DNA of 64,000 bases, from contig JAEWBF010000123.1 of the NCBI GenBank assembly GCA_023391285.1, positions 78,176 to 142,175 of the forward strand, read 5' to 3'. This document shows positions 50,994 through 60,707 of this stretch, piece by piece. The notes beneath the pieces are model-generated. The model was not told the origin of the DNA. It did not search any database and saw only the letters and a list, made by a program, of their open reading frames with translations. The DNA comes from Verrucomicrobiota bacterium (GTDB lineage Bacteria; Verrucomicrobiota; Verrucomicrobiia; Opitutales; Opitutaceae). A program made the position numbers and the translations under genes. Each line of letters begins with the position of its first letter. Positions within the stretch are counted from its first letter, which is position 1.

Positions 50994-53900
50994 TCATTCG
51001 GATTTCACCGGCAACTCCAACGTAAACACCGCCCCGCGCCCCGGCCCGTCGCTGCTCACCCGCAACGCCCCGCCGAGCTCCTTCGCCGCCAGCGCTCCGC
51101 TGTGCAAACCAAAGCCGTGACCGTGCGCGCGCGTCGTGAACCCGTGCTGAAAAATTCGCGTCAGATTCTCCGGCCTGATGCCCACGCCATTGTCGATCAC
51201 CTCGATCTTCACGCAACCTTCGCCCGCCGTCGTTCGAACCGTGATCCGCTTCTTCGTCCGCCGCCCTTCGACGCACGCATGCTCCGCGTTGCGGATCAGA
51301 TTGATGAGGATCTGAATCACCTTGTGCTTGTCCGTCGTGATCGTTGGCCGGATCTCGAACTCGCACTGCACCTCGACCTCGTGCCGCGCCAGCGATCCCG
51401 AGTTGATCCGCAACGAGTCCTCCACCAGCTCGACCAAACCGATCGTCTCCATCACGCCTGACGGCCGCGCATACGCCTGCTGCATCGCCACGATTTCCTT
51501 GATGTGCTCCACGTTCTTCTGGAGCTGCTCCACCTCCGCCTTGGCCGCCTTCTGCTCCTCCGCCAGCGAATCCGACAACTTCTTCAGATAGTCCGGAATC
51601 ATTCGTCCGCGCGGATCGTTCGTCACGAATTCGCCGAGATTCGCCTGATGCTGCTCGAACAACGCCGCCAGCTTCGCCACCTGCGAGGCCTTGGTCCGTC
51701 TCAACTGGTCACCGAGCAACGTGGCCGACACGTTCACGCTGTTCAGCACATTGCCGACGTTGTGCAGCACGCTCGTCGCCACCTCCGCCATCCCCGCGAA
51801 TCGTGAAATCTCCAGCAGCTGCTTGTGCGCTTCATCCAGCTTCGCCTGCGACTCCTTCATCGCCGTGATATCCTTCGAAATTCCAAAGGTGCCCACGATC
51901 TCGTTGTCCTTGTTGCGCAGCGGCAGCTTGCTCGTGATGCACCACGTCGGCTTCCGCCCATCCAACCAGATTTCCTCTTCCACTTTCGCGATCAACGGCT
52001 GCCCCGTCCGCATGATCTCCTGTTCCTCCGCGAACCTCTGCCGCGCCGATTCCTCCGTGTGAAAATCGAAATCCGTCCTCCCCAGCACTTCGTCCGTCGA
52101 ATTCCTGCCAACCGTTTTCGCCAGCGACAGGCTCACCTTGATGAACCGTGACTGCGCGTCCTTGAAATAGATATTGTCCGCTGAGTTATCCAGCAGCGTG
52201 CGCAGCAGGTCGCGTTCATACGCCAGTTCTTCGGTCCGCTCGCTCACTTTCGCTTCCAACAGCTCATTCTGCTCCCGCAGCCGCTTTTGATTCACTTCCA
52301 TGCGCCGCACTTTCCAGCGATACGCCCCCCAGAGGTTCGCTCCCGCCAGCAGTCCGCACATCGCATAAAACCACGCCGTGCGGTAAAACGGCGGCGGCAG
52401 CTTGAACTCCAATCGCGCCTCGCTCGCACTCCACACTCCGTCCGCATTCGCCGCGCGCACCTCGAACGCGTAATCTCCCGGACGCAGTCCGTTGTAGAGC
52501 GCCGTCCGCCGCCCCGCCGCATCCACCCACTCCCGGTCAACACCTTCCAGGCGATACTGCACCTGCACCTTCTTCGGCGCCACATAGCTCAGCGCCGCAA
52601 ACGAAAACTCCACCCGTTTCGCGCCGACCTCCAGCACCAGCGGCCCATCCATCTCCACTTCGCCGCCATCCACCCGCACCTGCTGGATCTGCACGGGCGG
52701 AGGCACCTCGTTCCGATGAAAATCAACCGGATCGATCATCACCACGCCGTGCGGATTCGGAAACCAGATCCGCCCATCCCGACTCTTCGCGCCGGAAAAT
52801 CCCTGCTCCGTCCGGTCCGCGAACTTCACCGACTCCAACCCATCGAACGCTTCCGAACGCAACATCTTCGCCCGCCCGTCCGCCACCGCCTTCAACTCGT
52901 CCACCGCCACGCGAAAAATCCCTCGCCCCGACGCACACCAGAAATTCCCCTGGTCATCCGGCACGATCGCATACACGCGCGCGTCGTGCAGCCCGTTCGC
53001 TTCCCCGATGCTGCGGACCGTCCCGTCCTTGATTCGCGCCATGCCCGTCGGCAATCCCACCCAAATGCTGCCGTCCTCGTCCTCGGCTAGGCAGTGAATC
53101 CGATCCGACGTCAGCCCTTCGGCCGTCAACCAGCGCTGCACGTCTCCGTCTTTTACCCGCACGACTCCCGCGTGGCTGCCCAGCCAGATCGCATTGTCCC
53201 GCGACACGATCATGCTGTTGATCCAGCCCAACTCCGGCTCCTGTCCCGGATTGAAACGATACGGCTCCACCCGTCCGTCCTTCACCCGCTTCAGATTCCC
53301 GCCCACCGTGAGCAACACACTTTCGTCGTCCTCCGCCATCGCCTCCGTCCACTCCGTCGTCGTGTAACGCGCCACCAACCGGCCGTCCGACCAGACGTTG
53401 ATGTTGCGATCGCCATCTCCCACATAAACGTCGCCGTTGCGGGCTTCGAAAATCCGGCGCACATACGGATTCGGCAGCAACGGCTCACCGTTGTAATTCC
53501 GCGCGCGCGCCGCGTCGAAATGCGAAGCCCCCGCCGCCGTCGCCAGCCACACCCCACCCGCACGCGAGGCCGCCACATCCTGCGTGCTTCCCGCCGGCAG
53601 TCCCGCTTCCCGCGAATAGATCGGAAACTTCAGGTCCGACAACTGGCTCAACCCATCCAGCGTCCCCACCCACACGCTGCCTTCCCGATCCTCGAACAGC
53701 GCCGTGATGCTGTCGCTGCCCAGTCCGTCAACCTTCGTCAAAAACTTCACCTCGCCGCCTTCCAACCGCCCGAGCCCACTGCCATTCGTCCCCACCCACA
53801 ACACGCCGTGCGAATCCACCAGCAGCGTGGTGATATATAGATCCACAATCGCATGCTCCTTCCAACGTCCGTCGGCATCGTAACGCCGCAATCCGCGATT

Positions 53901-54608
53901 CGTCCCGACCCAGATATCGCCGCTCCGATCCCGCACCACGCCATACACGTTCAACGTCTTCAGCTCGTCGTCCGCGATTTCGCCGGACTTCCCGTCTTCC
54001 CGATAGGACACGCCGTTCTCCGACGTCCCGATCCAAATGCGCCCGCCCGGCTCCTCGCTCAACCACAACACATTGCCCACCGGCTCGTCGAATACGGTCT
54101 CCTCGGCGTGGCCTTGCTTCCACCGCCCTAATCCCATGTGCGCGCCCGTCCATACGGCGCCATCCTCCGCTTCCACGATCTGCAGCGCCGCGACGTCACC
54201 CGCCCACCAACGTGCATCCTCGATCGGCGAAAACCGCCGCCCGTCGAATCGCCCGAAGCCCCCCGACCGGATCGCAAACCAAAGTCCGCCGTCGCGCGCT
54301 TGGTCCAGGCTCGCCACGTCCTCGCCATGCGCCTGTTCGAGCGCGATCCGCACCGCCTCGAACTCCAACCCGTCAAAACGCACCAAGCCATTCTGCGTGC
54401 CCAGCCAGATATAACCATCGTTCGTCTGCGTAATCGCCCCAATCTTGTCCGCCGGCAATCCGTTCTGCCGCGTCCAGTTCTGCACATTGAAATGGAAAAT
54501 CGACTTCGCCGGATCCAGCGCCCACGCCGAAAGGGCACACCAAAGCATCCCGCCAGCCAAAGCCGCGAGCCATCGACACTGCCGCTGTGAAAAGAGAAAG
54601 CGTTGCAT
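50994..54608 (-). CDS. Propeller / Y_Y_Y / PAS sensor histidine kinase
   Basis: 1204 residues from ATG 54608. After a signal/anchor (WLAALAGGMLWCALSAWA) comes a periplasmic pair of propellers made of Reg_prop repeats (e.g. IGAITQTNDGYIWLGTQNGLVRFDG, RDRSGDIWVGTNRGLRRYD, GSIWVGLPTGMARIKDG), a Y_Y_Y domain (VEFSFAALSYVAPKKVQVQYRLEGVD), one transmembrane helix (YRTAWFYAMCGLLAGANLWGAY), a coiled coil, PAS (LLDNSADNIYFKDAQSRFIKVS), a divergent dimerisation helix with H in TSVLHNVGNVLNSV, and HATPase (LINLIRNAEHAC, DNGVGI, GHGFGLHSGALAAKELGG). Unlike the hybrid regulators of Bacteroides it lacks receiver and DNA-binding domains. Placed between a GPH symporter and a GH43 gene, it probably senses a polysaccharide fragment. 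Confidence 0.94.
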   Translation of the reverse strand: MQRFLFSQRQCRWLAALAGGMLWCALSAWALDPAKSIFHFNVQNWTRQNGLPADKIGAITQTNDGYIWLGTQNGLVRFDGLEFEAVRIALEQAHGEDVASLDQARDGGLWFAIRSGGFGRFDGRRFSPIEDARWWAGDVAALQIVEAEDGAVWTGAHMGLGRWKQGHAEETVFDEPVGNVLWLSEEPGGRIWIGTSENGVSYREDGKSGEIADDELKTLNVYGVVRDRSGDIWVGTNRGLRRYDADGRWKEHAIVDLYITTLLVDSHGVLWVGTNGSGLGRLEGGEVKFLTKVDGLGSDSITALFEDREGSVWVGTLDGLSQLSDLKFPIYSREAGLPAGSTQDVAASRAGGVWLATAAGASHFDAARARNYNGEPLLPNPYVRRIFEARNGDVYVGDGDRNINVWSDGRLVARYTTTEWTEAMAEDDESVLLTVGGNLKRVKDGRVEPYRFNPGQEPELGWINSMIVSRDNAIWLGSHAGVVRVKDGDVQRWLTAEGLTSDRIHCLAEDEDGSIWVGLPTGMARIKDGTVRSIGEANGLHDARVYAIVPDDQGNFWCASGRGIFRVAVDELKAVADGRAKMLRSEAFDGLESVKFADRTEQGFSGAKSRDGRIWFPNPHGVVMIDPVDFHRNEVPPPVQIQQVRVDGGEVEMDGPLVLEVGAKRVEFSFAALSYVAPKKVQVQYRLEGVDREWVDAAGRRTALYNGLRPGDYAFEVRAANADGVWSASEARLEFKLPPPFYRTAWFYAMCGLLAGANLWGAYRWKVRRMEVNQKRLREQNELLEAKVSERTEELAYERDLLRTLLDNSADNIYFKDAQSRFIKVSLSLAKTVGRNSTDEVLGRTDFDFHTEESARQRFAEEQEIMRTGQPLIAKVEEEIWLDGRKPTWCITSKLPLRNKDNEIVGTFGISKDITAMKESQAKLDEAHKQLLEISRFAGMAEVATSVLHNVGNVLNSVNVSATLLGDQLRRTKASQVAKLAALFEQHQANLGEFVTNDPRGRMIPDYLKKLSDSLAEEQKAAKAEVEQLQKNVEHIKEIVAMQQAYARPSGVMETIGLVELVEDSLRINSGSLARHEVEVQCEFEIRPTITTDKHKVIQILINLIRNAEHACVEGRRTKKRITVRTTAGEGCVKIEVIDNGVGIRPENLTRIFQHGFTTRAHGHGFGLHSGALAAKELGGALRVSSDGPGRGAVFTLELPVKSE

Positions 54609-54852
54609 GAGACGCTCCCAGTCCGCCGCCGCCAACCGTCGGCGAAACGAACCGTCCGTCGTCTCCTTCATTCGGCTCAAACGCTCCTGGCCCAAACCCA
54701 AACCCTGCGCGTTTCTTGCCATTTCGCCTGCGCAAATGCGTTTCACTGGCATCGATCCCCGCCGCGGCGCCGTTTCGCCATGAGGAGCAATCCCCTTGCT
54801 GCGCATCCCCCGGCCGCCACGTTCGTCAGCCCCACTCGACTCTTTCAACATC

Positions 54853-56511
54853 ATGCCCGCCCCGTCCGTCCCCGCGATCCGCAACCCCATCCTCCCCGGC
54901 TTCAACCCCGACCCGTCCATCCTTCGCGTCGGCGACGACTACTACATCGCCACGTCGACATTCGAGTGGTTCCCCGGCGTCCAAATCCATCACTCCCGCG
55001 ATCTCGTCCACTGGCGCCTCCTCACCCGCCCGCTCCGCCGCCCGAGCCAGCTCAACATGCTCGGCGATCCCGACTCCTGCGGCGTCTGGGCGCCGTGCCT
55101 GACGCACGCCGACGGCCAATTCTGGCTCCTCTACACCGACGTCAAACGCTACGGCCGCACCTCCGTCGGCGGCGCGTCCGGCGCGTCGCTCCGCGACTTC
55201 CACAACTTCCTCGTCACCTCGCCCACCATCGATGGCGATTGGTCCGATCCCATTTATCTCAACAGCAGCGGTTTCGATCCTTCGCTCTTCCACGATGACG
55301 ATGGCCGCAAATACGTCGTCAACCAGCTCTGGGACCATCGCCCCGGCAACAACCGCTTCGCCGGCATCGTCCTCCAGGAATACTCCGTCTCCGAACGCCG
55401 CCTCGTCGGCCCCGTCACCAACATCTTCAAGGGCACCCCGCTCGGCCTCACCGAAGCCCCGCACCTCTACAAGCGCAACGGCTACTACTACCTCATCGTC
55501 GCCGAGGGCGGCACCGCATGGAACCACGCCGTCACCATGGCACGCTCGAAAAACATCAACGGTCCCTACGAGCTTCACCCCGACACCTACATCATGAGCG
55601 CGCGTCACCGCCCCGACGCTCCGCTGCAGCGCGCCGGTCACGCCGATTTCTGCGACACTCAATCCGGCGACACCTACCTCGCCTACCTCTGCGGCCGCCC
55701 GCTCCACAACCGCGGCCGCTGCACCCTCGGTCGCGAAACCGCTATTCAGAAAATGGTCTGGGGCGCCGACGACTGGCTGCGCACCCTGGACGGCCAAGGT
55801 ATCCCAACTCTCGATACACCCGCGCCCAATCTCCCGCCGCACCCTTTTCCCGCCCAACCGACGCGCGAGGATTTCAACGCTCCCGAACTCCCCATCGATT
55901 TCCAATGGCTGCGCACGCCCTTCCCCGAAGAGCTCTTCTCGCTCACCGCCCGCCCCGGCCACCTTCGTCTCTTCGGACGCGAAACCATCGGCAGCCTCTT
56001 CAAACAATCGCTCGTCGCCCGCCGCCAGCAATCCCACTGCTACTCCGCCGAAACGCTCGTCGATTTCGAGCCGCAACACTTCCAGCAACTCGCCGGACTC
56101 ATCTGCTACTACAACAGTTTCAAGTTCCACTATTTCTACATCTCGCACGACGAAACCCACGGCCGTCACCTGCGCGTGATGTCCGCCCTCCCCGACAGCC
56201 CGCAATCCGACTCCTTCACGCCCATCGTTCCGATCCCCTCCGGTAAACGCGTCCACCTGCGCGTCGAGGTCGATCATGAGCGCCTCCACTTCGGCTACCG
56301 GCTCGAAGGCTCCGGCCCCGTCTGGACTTGGCTCCCGCAGCAACTCGACGCTTCCATTCTCTCCGACGAAGCCAGCGCGCCCGGCCTTCCAAACTTCACC
56401 GGCAATTTCGTCGGCATGGCCTGCAACGACATGTCCGGCACCGCCCGCCCGGCCGATTTCGACTACTTCGATTACATCGAGCGCCCCTACAAACCCGACC
56501 CCTTCCTCTAA
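54853..56511 (+). CDS. Glycoside hydrolase family 43, probable beta-xylosidase
   Basis: 552 residues from ATG 54853 (MPAPSVPAIRNPILPGFNPDPS); no signal peptide, so cytosolic action on imported oligosaccharides is likely. Five-bladed propeller with the GH43 triad: base D20 in NPDPS, pKa modulator D142 in GFDPSLF, acid E201 in GLTEAPHLY. The C-terminal beta-sandwich (about 345-552, FSLTARPGHLRLFG, GLICYYNSFKFHYFYISHDE) matches two-domain beta-xylosidases. GH43 members release xylose or arabinose. The gene diverges from the sensor kinase across 244 bases and lies near the GPH symporter, forming a probable xylan-oligosaccharide locus. Confidence 0.94.
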   Translation: MPAPSVPAIRNPILPGFNPDPSILRVGDDYYIATSTFEWFPGVQIHHSRDLVHWRLLTRPLRRPSQLNMLGDPDSCGVWAPCLTHADGQFWLLYTDVKRYGRTSVGGASGASLRDFHNFLVTSPTIDGDWSDPIYLNSSGFDPSLFHDDDGRKYVVNQLWDHRPGNNRFAGIVLQEYSVSERRLVGPVTNIFKGTPLGLTEAPHLYKRNGYYYLIVAEGGTAWNHAVTMARSKNINGPYELHPDTYIMSARHRPDAPLQRAGHADFCDTQSGDTYLAYLCGRPLHNRGRCTLGRETAIQKMVWGADDWLRTLDGQGIPTLDTPAPNLPPHPFPAQPTREDFNAPELPIDFQWLRTPFPEELFSLTARPGHLRLFGRETIGSLFKQSLVARRQQSHCYSAETLVDFEPQHFQQLAGLICYYNSFKFHYFYISHDETHGRHLRVMSALPDSPQSDSFTPIVPIPSGKRVHLRVEVDHERLHFGYRLEGSGPVWTWLPQQLDASILSDEASAPGLPNFTGNFVGMACNDMSGTARPADFDYFDYIERPYKPDPFL

Positions 56512-56546
56512 GGTAAGGCGACTCCTTCCGGTGAGCCGTTAGCCGC

Positions 56547-56570
56547 GTAAGCCGCGAGCTCGCTCGCGCT
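56547..56570 (+). repeat. GTAAGCCGCGAGC hairpin repeat
   Basis: Differs by one base from the copy at 31338-31360 (GTAAG for GTAGG); 6-bp stem CGCGAG / CTCGCG. Lies between the convergent GH43 and VTT genes. Confidence 0.75.
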
Positions 56571-56571
56571 C

Positions 56572-57210
56572 TCACCGACCATTCTTTTTGCGCGCACTCG
56601 CGATTCTGAACACCCCATACGACACCGCGACTGTAGCCAAAAAAACAATACACGCCGTGGACAACGACTCGTCTCCCGCGATCGCATAAATCCCCGCAAT
56701 CGCCACGTTCGGCCCGAGCGTCAGCCAAAAAATCCGCCGCACCGGCACGCCCGCCGCCGCCGCGATCACCACCGACGTCTCCGCCAGCACCGGCACGCTG
56801 CGCATGCACGCGAGCGTCAAGATAGTATGCTTCTCGATCATCGCGCGCATCCGCTCGATCTCCGCCTCCGGAATGAATTTCGGCGCCGCCCGCCCCACCG
56901 CCGCGCGGCCGAGCCACGCCGCCACGACCACGCCGACCGCCAGTCCCACCGATCCACCCACGAATCCCGCGATTCGTCCGCTCTCCTGCGCGAGAAAAAT
57001 AATCACCCACGACGACGGCACCGGCAGCACCGCATCCAAGCTCAGCAGCGCCACCGCCAGCCCCACCATCCACGCCGCATTGTGCCGCACGCCTTCAAAC
57101 ACCGGCACAAACACGTCCTCTCCCCAAATCATAAACGGCACGCTCACCAACACGCTCACCGCAAACACCAGCACCCCAATCCGCAAAAAACTAATCACCG
57201 CTCCTTTCAT
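56572..57210 (-). CDS. VTT/DedA-family membrane protein
   Basis: 212 residues with about five hydrophobic helices. VTT-domain features: AVLPVPSSWVIIFLAQESGRIAGFVGGSVGLAVGVVVAAWLGRAAVGR (the loop with P and R/G residues typical of DedA), IEKHTILTLACMRSVPVLAETSVVIAAAAGVPVRRIFW, and a C-terminal helix pair. DedA/VTT proteins are inner-membrane scramblases or undecaprenyl-phosphate/lipid flippases. It follows the ABC-2 exporter genes on the same strand, 49 bases downstream, so it may be co-transcribed. Confidence 0.88.
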   Translation of the reverse strand: MKGAVISFLRIGVLVFAVSVLVSVPFMIWGEDVFVPVFEGVRHNAAWMVGLAVALLSLDAVLPVPSSWVIIFLAQESGRIAGFVGGSVGLAVGVVVAAWLGRAAVGRAAPKFIPEAEIERMRAMIEKHTILTLACMRSVPVLAETSVVIAAAAGVPVRRIFWLTLGPNVAIAGIYAIAGDESLSTACIVFLATVAVSYGVFRIASARKKNGR

Positions 57211-57223
57211 TTTCTAACGCCTC

Positions 57224-57243
57224 TTTCGTGTCCATTCGTGGTT
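57224..57243 (+). repeat. 10-bp tandem repeat, two units
   Basis: TTTCGTGTCC then ATTCGTGGTT, in the 49-base gap between the permease and VTT genes, + strand orientation despite - strand genes. Confidence 0.75.
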
Positions 57244-57259
57244 TTCCCTCCTCCCACCT

Positions 57260-58609
57260 TCACCGATCCATCCTCCCCGTCACCTTCGCCACAAACTTCA
57301 TCGCATACCATTGCATCCGCTCGCGCACCCGCGCCTCCGAGCCCACGCCCCCCACGCCCAACGCCTCGATGTCCACAACCACCGTGCCTTCGTCCGGATG
57401 CAGCGCGATCCACGTCAGAATCTTCACCAAATCCTCGCCCGGAAATTCCTCCTCCAGCCGCTTCAACACCAGATGCGGCACCCATCGTTCCACCGGATTC
57501 TGAATCAGGTCCGGCACGGCCGCCACGCAGATGAGATTCCGCGCCCGCTGCACCGGATCGCTCACGTATCCAGGACCCCAATGCGGCAGCGCCCCTTCGA
57601 TCTGCGCCAACGCCAAATCCACCGCTTCACTCGGCGCCTGATCCAAACTCGCCATCGGCGTCACCAATCCGTTGTCCGGCGGAATCTGATTCAAGTCGAT
57701 CAACGCCACCTCCGCCTCCGTGATTTTTTTCCATTCGGGCTCCGGCGGCGGTTCAACGTCCGCCACCTCCGCGCTCGCCTTTATCGTCACCCCCTCGCCG
57801 CGCCACTCCGCGGCCACCCCCACCGCCACCCAAGCCGCCACCGCCGCCCCCAGCCACGCCTTCCCGCGCACGCTCCGAAACCGCTGCCCGGCATCCCACC
57901 GAAATAATTTCACGCCCGCCGCAAACGCCGCCGCTCCGATCGTCGCCAGCGCCGCCAGCTCAAATCCCACCGCCCGCAGTCCTTCGCCGCTCACGCACGT
58001 CTGCAATGCCTCCACTGCATACCGCCCCGGAAAAAACGCCGACACCTGCCGCGCCCATTCCGGCAGCGTCTCCAGCGGCACCGCCACCCCGCCGATGATC
58101 AGCATCGGCAAAAACACACACTGCCCCAACGCCTGCACCGCCGGCACATTATCCGCCATCGCCGCGATCACCGTGCCCATCCCGATAAACGCCAGCGCCA
58201 CCACCGTGAACACCACGAACAATCCCACCGGATCCGCCGGCATCGTCATTCCCACCGCCAGCGCGATCGCCAGCTGCAGCGCGCCCGCCGTCAGCACGAG
58301 CACATACCGCCCCAACACCGCCCCTGCCAGCAACGTCCCCAATCCCACCGGCGCGATGCGATACCGCCGCCACACGCCGCGTTCCCGCTCGCTCACCAGC
58401 GTCGTCGGCAATCCAAAACACGCCCCGCCGAGCACGCTCACCGTCAGCAACTCGCCCATGTGCTGCAGCAGCGGAATCTTCTCGTGACGATACAACACCC
58501 AGAACGCCGCGAGAAAAATCACCGGAAACAAATACCCATACACCAGCGCCAGCCGGTTCCGAAAATGCAGCCGCAGCGTCACCGCGACGTGTTCCCCAAA
58601 TCCTCTCAC
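57260..58609 (-). CDS. ABC-2 type transporter permease with extra C-terminal domain
   Basis: 449 residues from GTG 58609, which overlaps the ATPase stop by four bases (GTGA). Residues about 1-250 form six helices of an ABC-2 permease (NRLALVYGYLFPVIFLAAFW, VSERERGVWRRYRIAPVG, IGMGTVIAAMADNVPAVQALGQCVFLPMLIIGGVAVPLETLPEWARQVSAFFPGRYAVEAL). A seventh helix (AWLGAAVAAWVAVGVAA) leads to about 175 extra residues that are acidic, proline-rich and without a recognised domain (EVADVEPPPEPEWKKITEAEVALIDLNQIPPDNG). ABC-2 permeases are usually near 250-380 residues, so the tail is unusual. Confidence 0.88.
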   Translation of the reverse strand: MRGFGEHVAVTLRLHFRNRLALVYGYLFPVIFLAAFWVLYRHEKIPLLQHMGELLTVSVLGGACFGLPTTLVSERERGVWRRYRIAPVGLGTLLAGAVLGRYVLVLTAGALQLAIALAVGMTMPADPVGLFVVFTVVALAFIGMGTVIAAMADNVPAVQALGQCVFLPMLIIGGVAVPLETLPEWARQVSAFFPGRYAVEALQTCVSGEGLRAVGFELAALATIGAAAFAAGVKLFRWDAGQRFRSVRGKAWLGAAVAAWVAVGVAAEWRGEGVTIKASAEVADVEPPPEPEWKKITEAEVALIDLNQIPPDNGLVTPMASLDQAPSEAVDLALAQIEGALPHWGPGYVSDPVQRARNLICVAAVPDLIQNPVERWVPHLVLKRLEEEFPGEDLVKILTWIALHPDEGTVVVDIEALGVGGVGSEARVRERMQWYAMKFVAKVTGRMDR

Positions 58610-59556
58610 GCCTCACCTCCTTCCTTCCGCCCCGCAGTCCGTCGCGCCCGCGCCTTCGCCGTCAGCCCAAGAAACACATCCTCCAGCGTCGCCTTCTGCA
58701 CGTGCAGCTCGATCAGCGGAACACCCGCCGTTTCCAGCCAGTTCGTCAACGCACCGAGCGTCGCCGCCGCTCCCGCCGTCTGAAACCGCGCCGTCGTCCC
58801 GTCGCACCGCACATCGATCGCCCCCGGCACCCGAGCGAGCCGCTCCGCCGCCAACGCCTTTCCCGTTACCAGTGTAACCGACTGCAATCCGCTCGCTTCC
58901 TCGATCAACTCCCGCGGCGTTCCCGTCGCCACCACGTCCCCCGCATCCAGAATCACGATACGATCGCACAACTGCTCCGCCTCCTCGAGATCGTGCGTAG
59001 TCAACAACACGGTCCGCCCTTCCGCCTTCATCCGCCGGATTTCCTCGTGCAACTCGCGCCGCGACGCCGGATCCAGCCCGCTCGTGGGCTCGTCCAACAA
59101 CACGAGTTCCGGCCGGTTCACAAACGCCAGCGCCAGCGCCAACCGCTGCCGCTGTCCCTGCGAGAGCGACTCGAATCGCGCGCCCGCCTTCGCCTGCAAA
59201 GAAAACCGCTCCAGCAGCACGTCCGCGCTTTCTCGCTCCCGATAAAACGACCCAAACAACTCCAGCGCTTCGCGCACCGTGATCTTCTCTTGCAGCGCCG
59301 TCGTTTGCAGCGCCGCGCCAACGCGTTCCCGCGCTCCGGGTCCGTCCTTCGCCGCATCTGTTCCTCCGATCTCGATCATCCCGCCATCCGGCGCCCGCAA
59401 ACCCAACACGCTCTCCACCACACTCGTTTTTCCCGCGCCATTCGGCCCGAGCAGCCCAAAAATCTCGCCTCGCCCCACTTCGAAACTCACCCCGCGCAAC
59501 GCCTCCGCCGCGCCATAGCGCTTCCGCAATTCACGAACAACCAAGTGAGCCGGCAT
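58606..59556 (-). CDS. ABC transporter ATP-binding protein
   Basis: 316 residues from ATG 59556 (MPAHLVVRELRKRYGAAEAL); the ORF to 59658 is an unrelated extension. CcmA/ABC-2 exporter ATPase: Walker A GLLGPNGAGKTSVVE, Q-loop region, signature LSQGQRQRLALALAF (Q replaces the usual G of LSGGQ), Walker B LVLLDEPTSGLD, H-loop TTHDLEEAEQLCDRI, then a C-terminal domain of about 90 residues. It pairs with the overlapping permease to form an exporter of unknown cargo. Confidence 0.95.
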   Translation of the reverse strand: MPAHLVVRELRKRYGAAEALRGVSFEVGRGEIFGLLGPNGAGKTSVVESVLGLRAPDGGMIEIGGTDAAKDGPGARERVGAALQTTALQEKITVREALELFGSFYRERESADVLLERFSLQAKAGARFESLSQGQRQRLALALAFVNRPELVLLDEPTSGLDPASRRELHEEIRRMKAEGRTVLLTTHDLEEAEQLCDRIVILDAGDVVATGTPRELIEEASGLQSVTLVTGKALAAERLARVPGAIDVRCDGTTARFQTAGAAATLGALTNWLETAGVPLIELHVQKATLEDVFLGLTAKARARRTAGRKEGGEA

Positions 59557-59660
59557 ACCAGCCGCGTGAATACGTGCCACCGTTTCCCAGAACAAGCCCC
59601 ATTCCTCCCCCTCGTTCTCCTTCTCGTTCTCTGCCGTCTTCCGGCCGACCCGCGTCATTC

Positions 59661-59690
59661 ATTCGTGTTCATTCGTGTCCCTTCGTGGTT
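59661..59690 (+). repeat. 10-bp tandem repeat, three units
   Basis: ATTCGTGTTC, ATTCGTGTCC, CTTCGTGGTT, in the divergent gap between the ABC ATPase and the first DUF2911 gene. Confidence 0.8.
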
Positions 59691-59835
59691 CCACCCGGTC
59701 CGGGCTCATTCTTCCTCCTCGCGCGTCATACCATGGGATTTCTCCTCCGCCGGTGTTAACCTTCTCCCCAGGATTGTTTTTCCTCACGCATCCCCCAAAT
59801 CTTCTCCTCCTTTCTTTCCTCAACCCAAACACCTC

Positions 59836-60699
59836 ATGAAACCAGCCCGCCTCCTCCTCGCCGCATTCGCGCTCCTCGCCGCCCCCGCTCTCCTCGCCCA
59901 GGACGCGCCTCAAATTCAATTCCCGTCCGCCAGCCCGCCCGCCACCCTCAAACAACGCGTCGGTCTCACCGACGTCGAAATCTCCTACTCCCGCCCGTCC
60001 GTCAAAGGCCGCAAGATCTTCGGCGAACTCCTCCCTTACGGCGAAATCTGGCGCACCGGCGCCAACCAAGCCACGCAGATCACCTTCAGCACGCCCGTCA
60101 AACTCAACGGCACCGCGCTCGAAGCCGGCACCTACGAGCTCTTCAGCATCCCGTCCGCCGACGAGTGGACCGTCATCGTCCACAAACCCATGTCGCAATG
60201 GGGCTCTTACGCCTACGACGCCAAAAACGACGTCACCCGCCTGAAGGTCAAACCCGTCACTCTCCCGTCCCCCATCGAGACGTTCACCTTCCAAATCGGC
60301 GATCTCCGCGACGAATCCGCCACCATCTACTTCGCTTGGGAGCGCGTTCGCGTCCCGCTGAAACTCGAGGTCGACGTGAAGAGCGTCATCCTTCCGCAAA
60401 TCGAGAAGGCCATGGCTTCCAACAACCCCAAGAAGCCTTACTTCCCCGCCGCGATGTTCTACTTCGAGCACAACATCGACCTGAACAAAGCTTTGCAATG
60501 GATCGACGCCGCCCTCGCCGCCGACCCCAACGCCTTCTACATCGCCTACCACAAAGCCCGCCTCCTCGCGAAAATGGGCAACAAGGAAGCCGCCAAAGCC
60601 GCCGCCGCCCAGTCCAAGGAAATCGCCAACAAACTCGGCGGCGCCGTCGCCAAGGAATACACCCACTTGAACGACACGCTTCTCGCCACGTTGAAGTGA
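59836..60699 (+). CDS. Exported DUF2911 protein with C-terminal helical repeat
   Basis: 287 residues from ATG 59836. The frame is open far upstream, opposite the ABC ATPase, which is a GC-rich artefact. Signal peptide ARLLLAAFALLAAPALLAQ. The DUF2911 domain (about 25-180) contains VEISYSRPSVKGRKIFGELLPYGEIWRTGANQATQITFSTPVKLNGTALEAGTYELF and a WTVIVHKPMSQWGSYAYDAKNDV block. The last 80 residues resemble one or two TPR helices (LNKALQWIDAALAADPNAFYIAYHKARLLAKMG). Periplasmic or outer-membrane associated; molecular role unknown. A strong terminator follows. Confidence 0.9.
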   Translation: MKPARLLLAAFALLAAPALLAQDAPQIQFPSASPPATLKQRVGLTDVEISYSRPSVKGRKIFGELLPYGEIWRTGANQATQITFSTPVKLNGTALEAGTYELFSIPSADEWTVIVHKPMSQWGSYAYDAKNDVTRLKVKPVTLPSPIETFTFQIGDLRDESATIYFAWERVRVPLKLEVDVKSVILPQIEKAMASNNPKKPYFPAAMFYFEHNIDLNKALQWIDAALAADPNAFYIAYHKARLLAKMGNKEAAKAAAAQSKEIANKLGGAVAKEYTHLNDTLLATLK

Positions 60700-60707
60700 T
60701 CGCCTCA

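Noticed and set aside
58702..59835. Long upstream extension of the first DUF2911 ORF
   Set aside because: It is antisense to the ABC ATPase and the real protein starts with a signal peptide at 59836.
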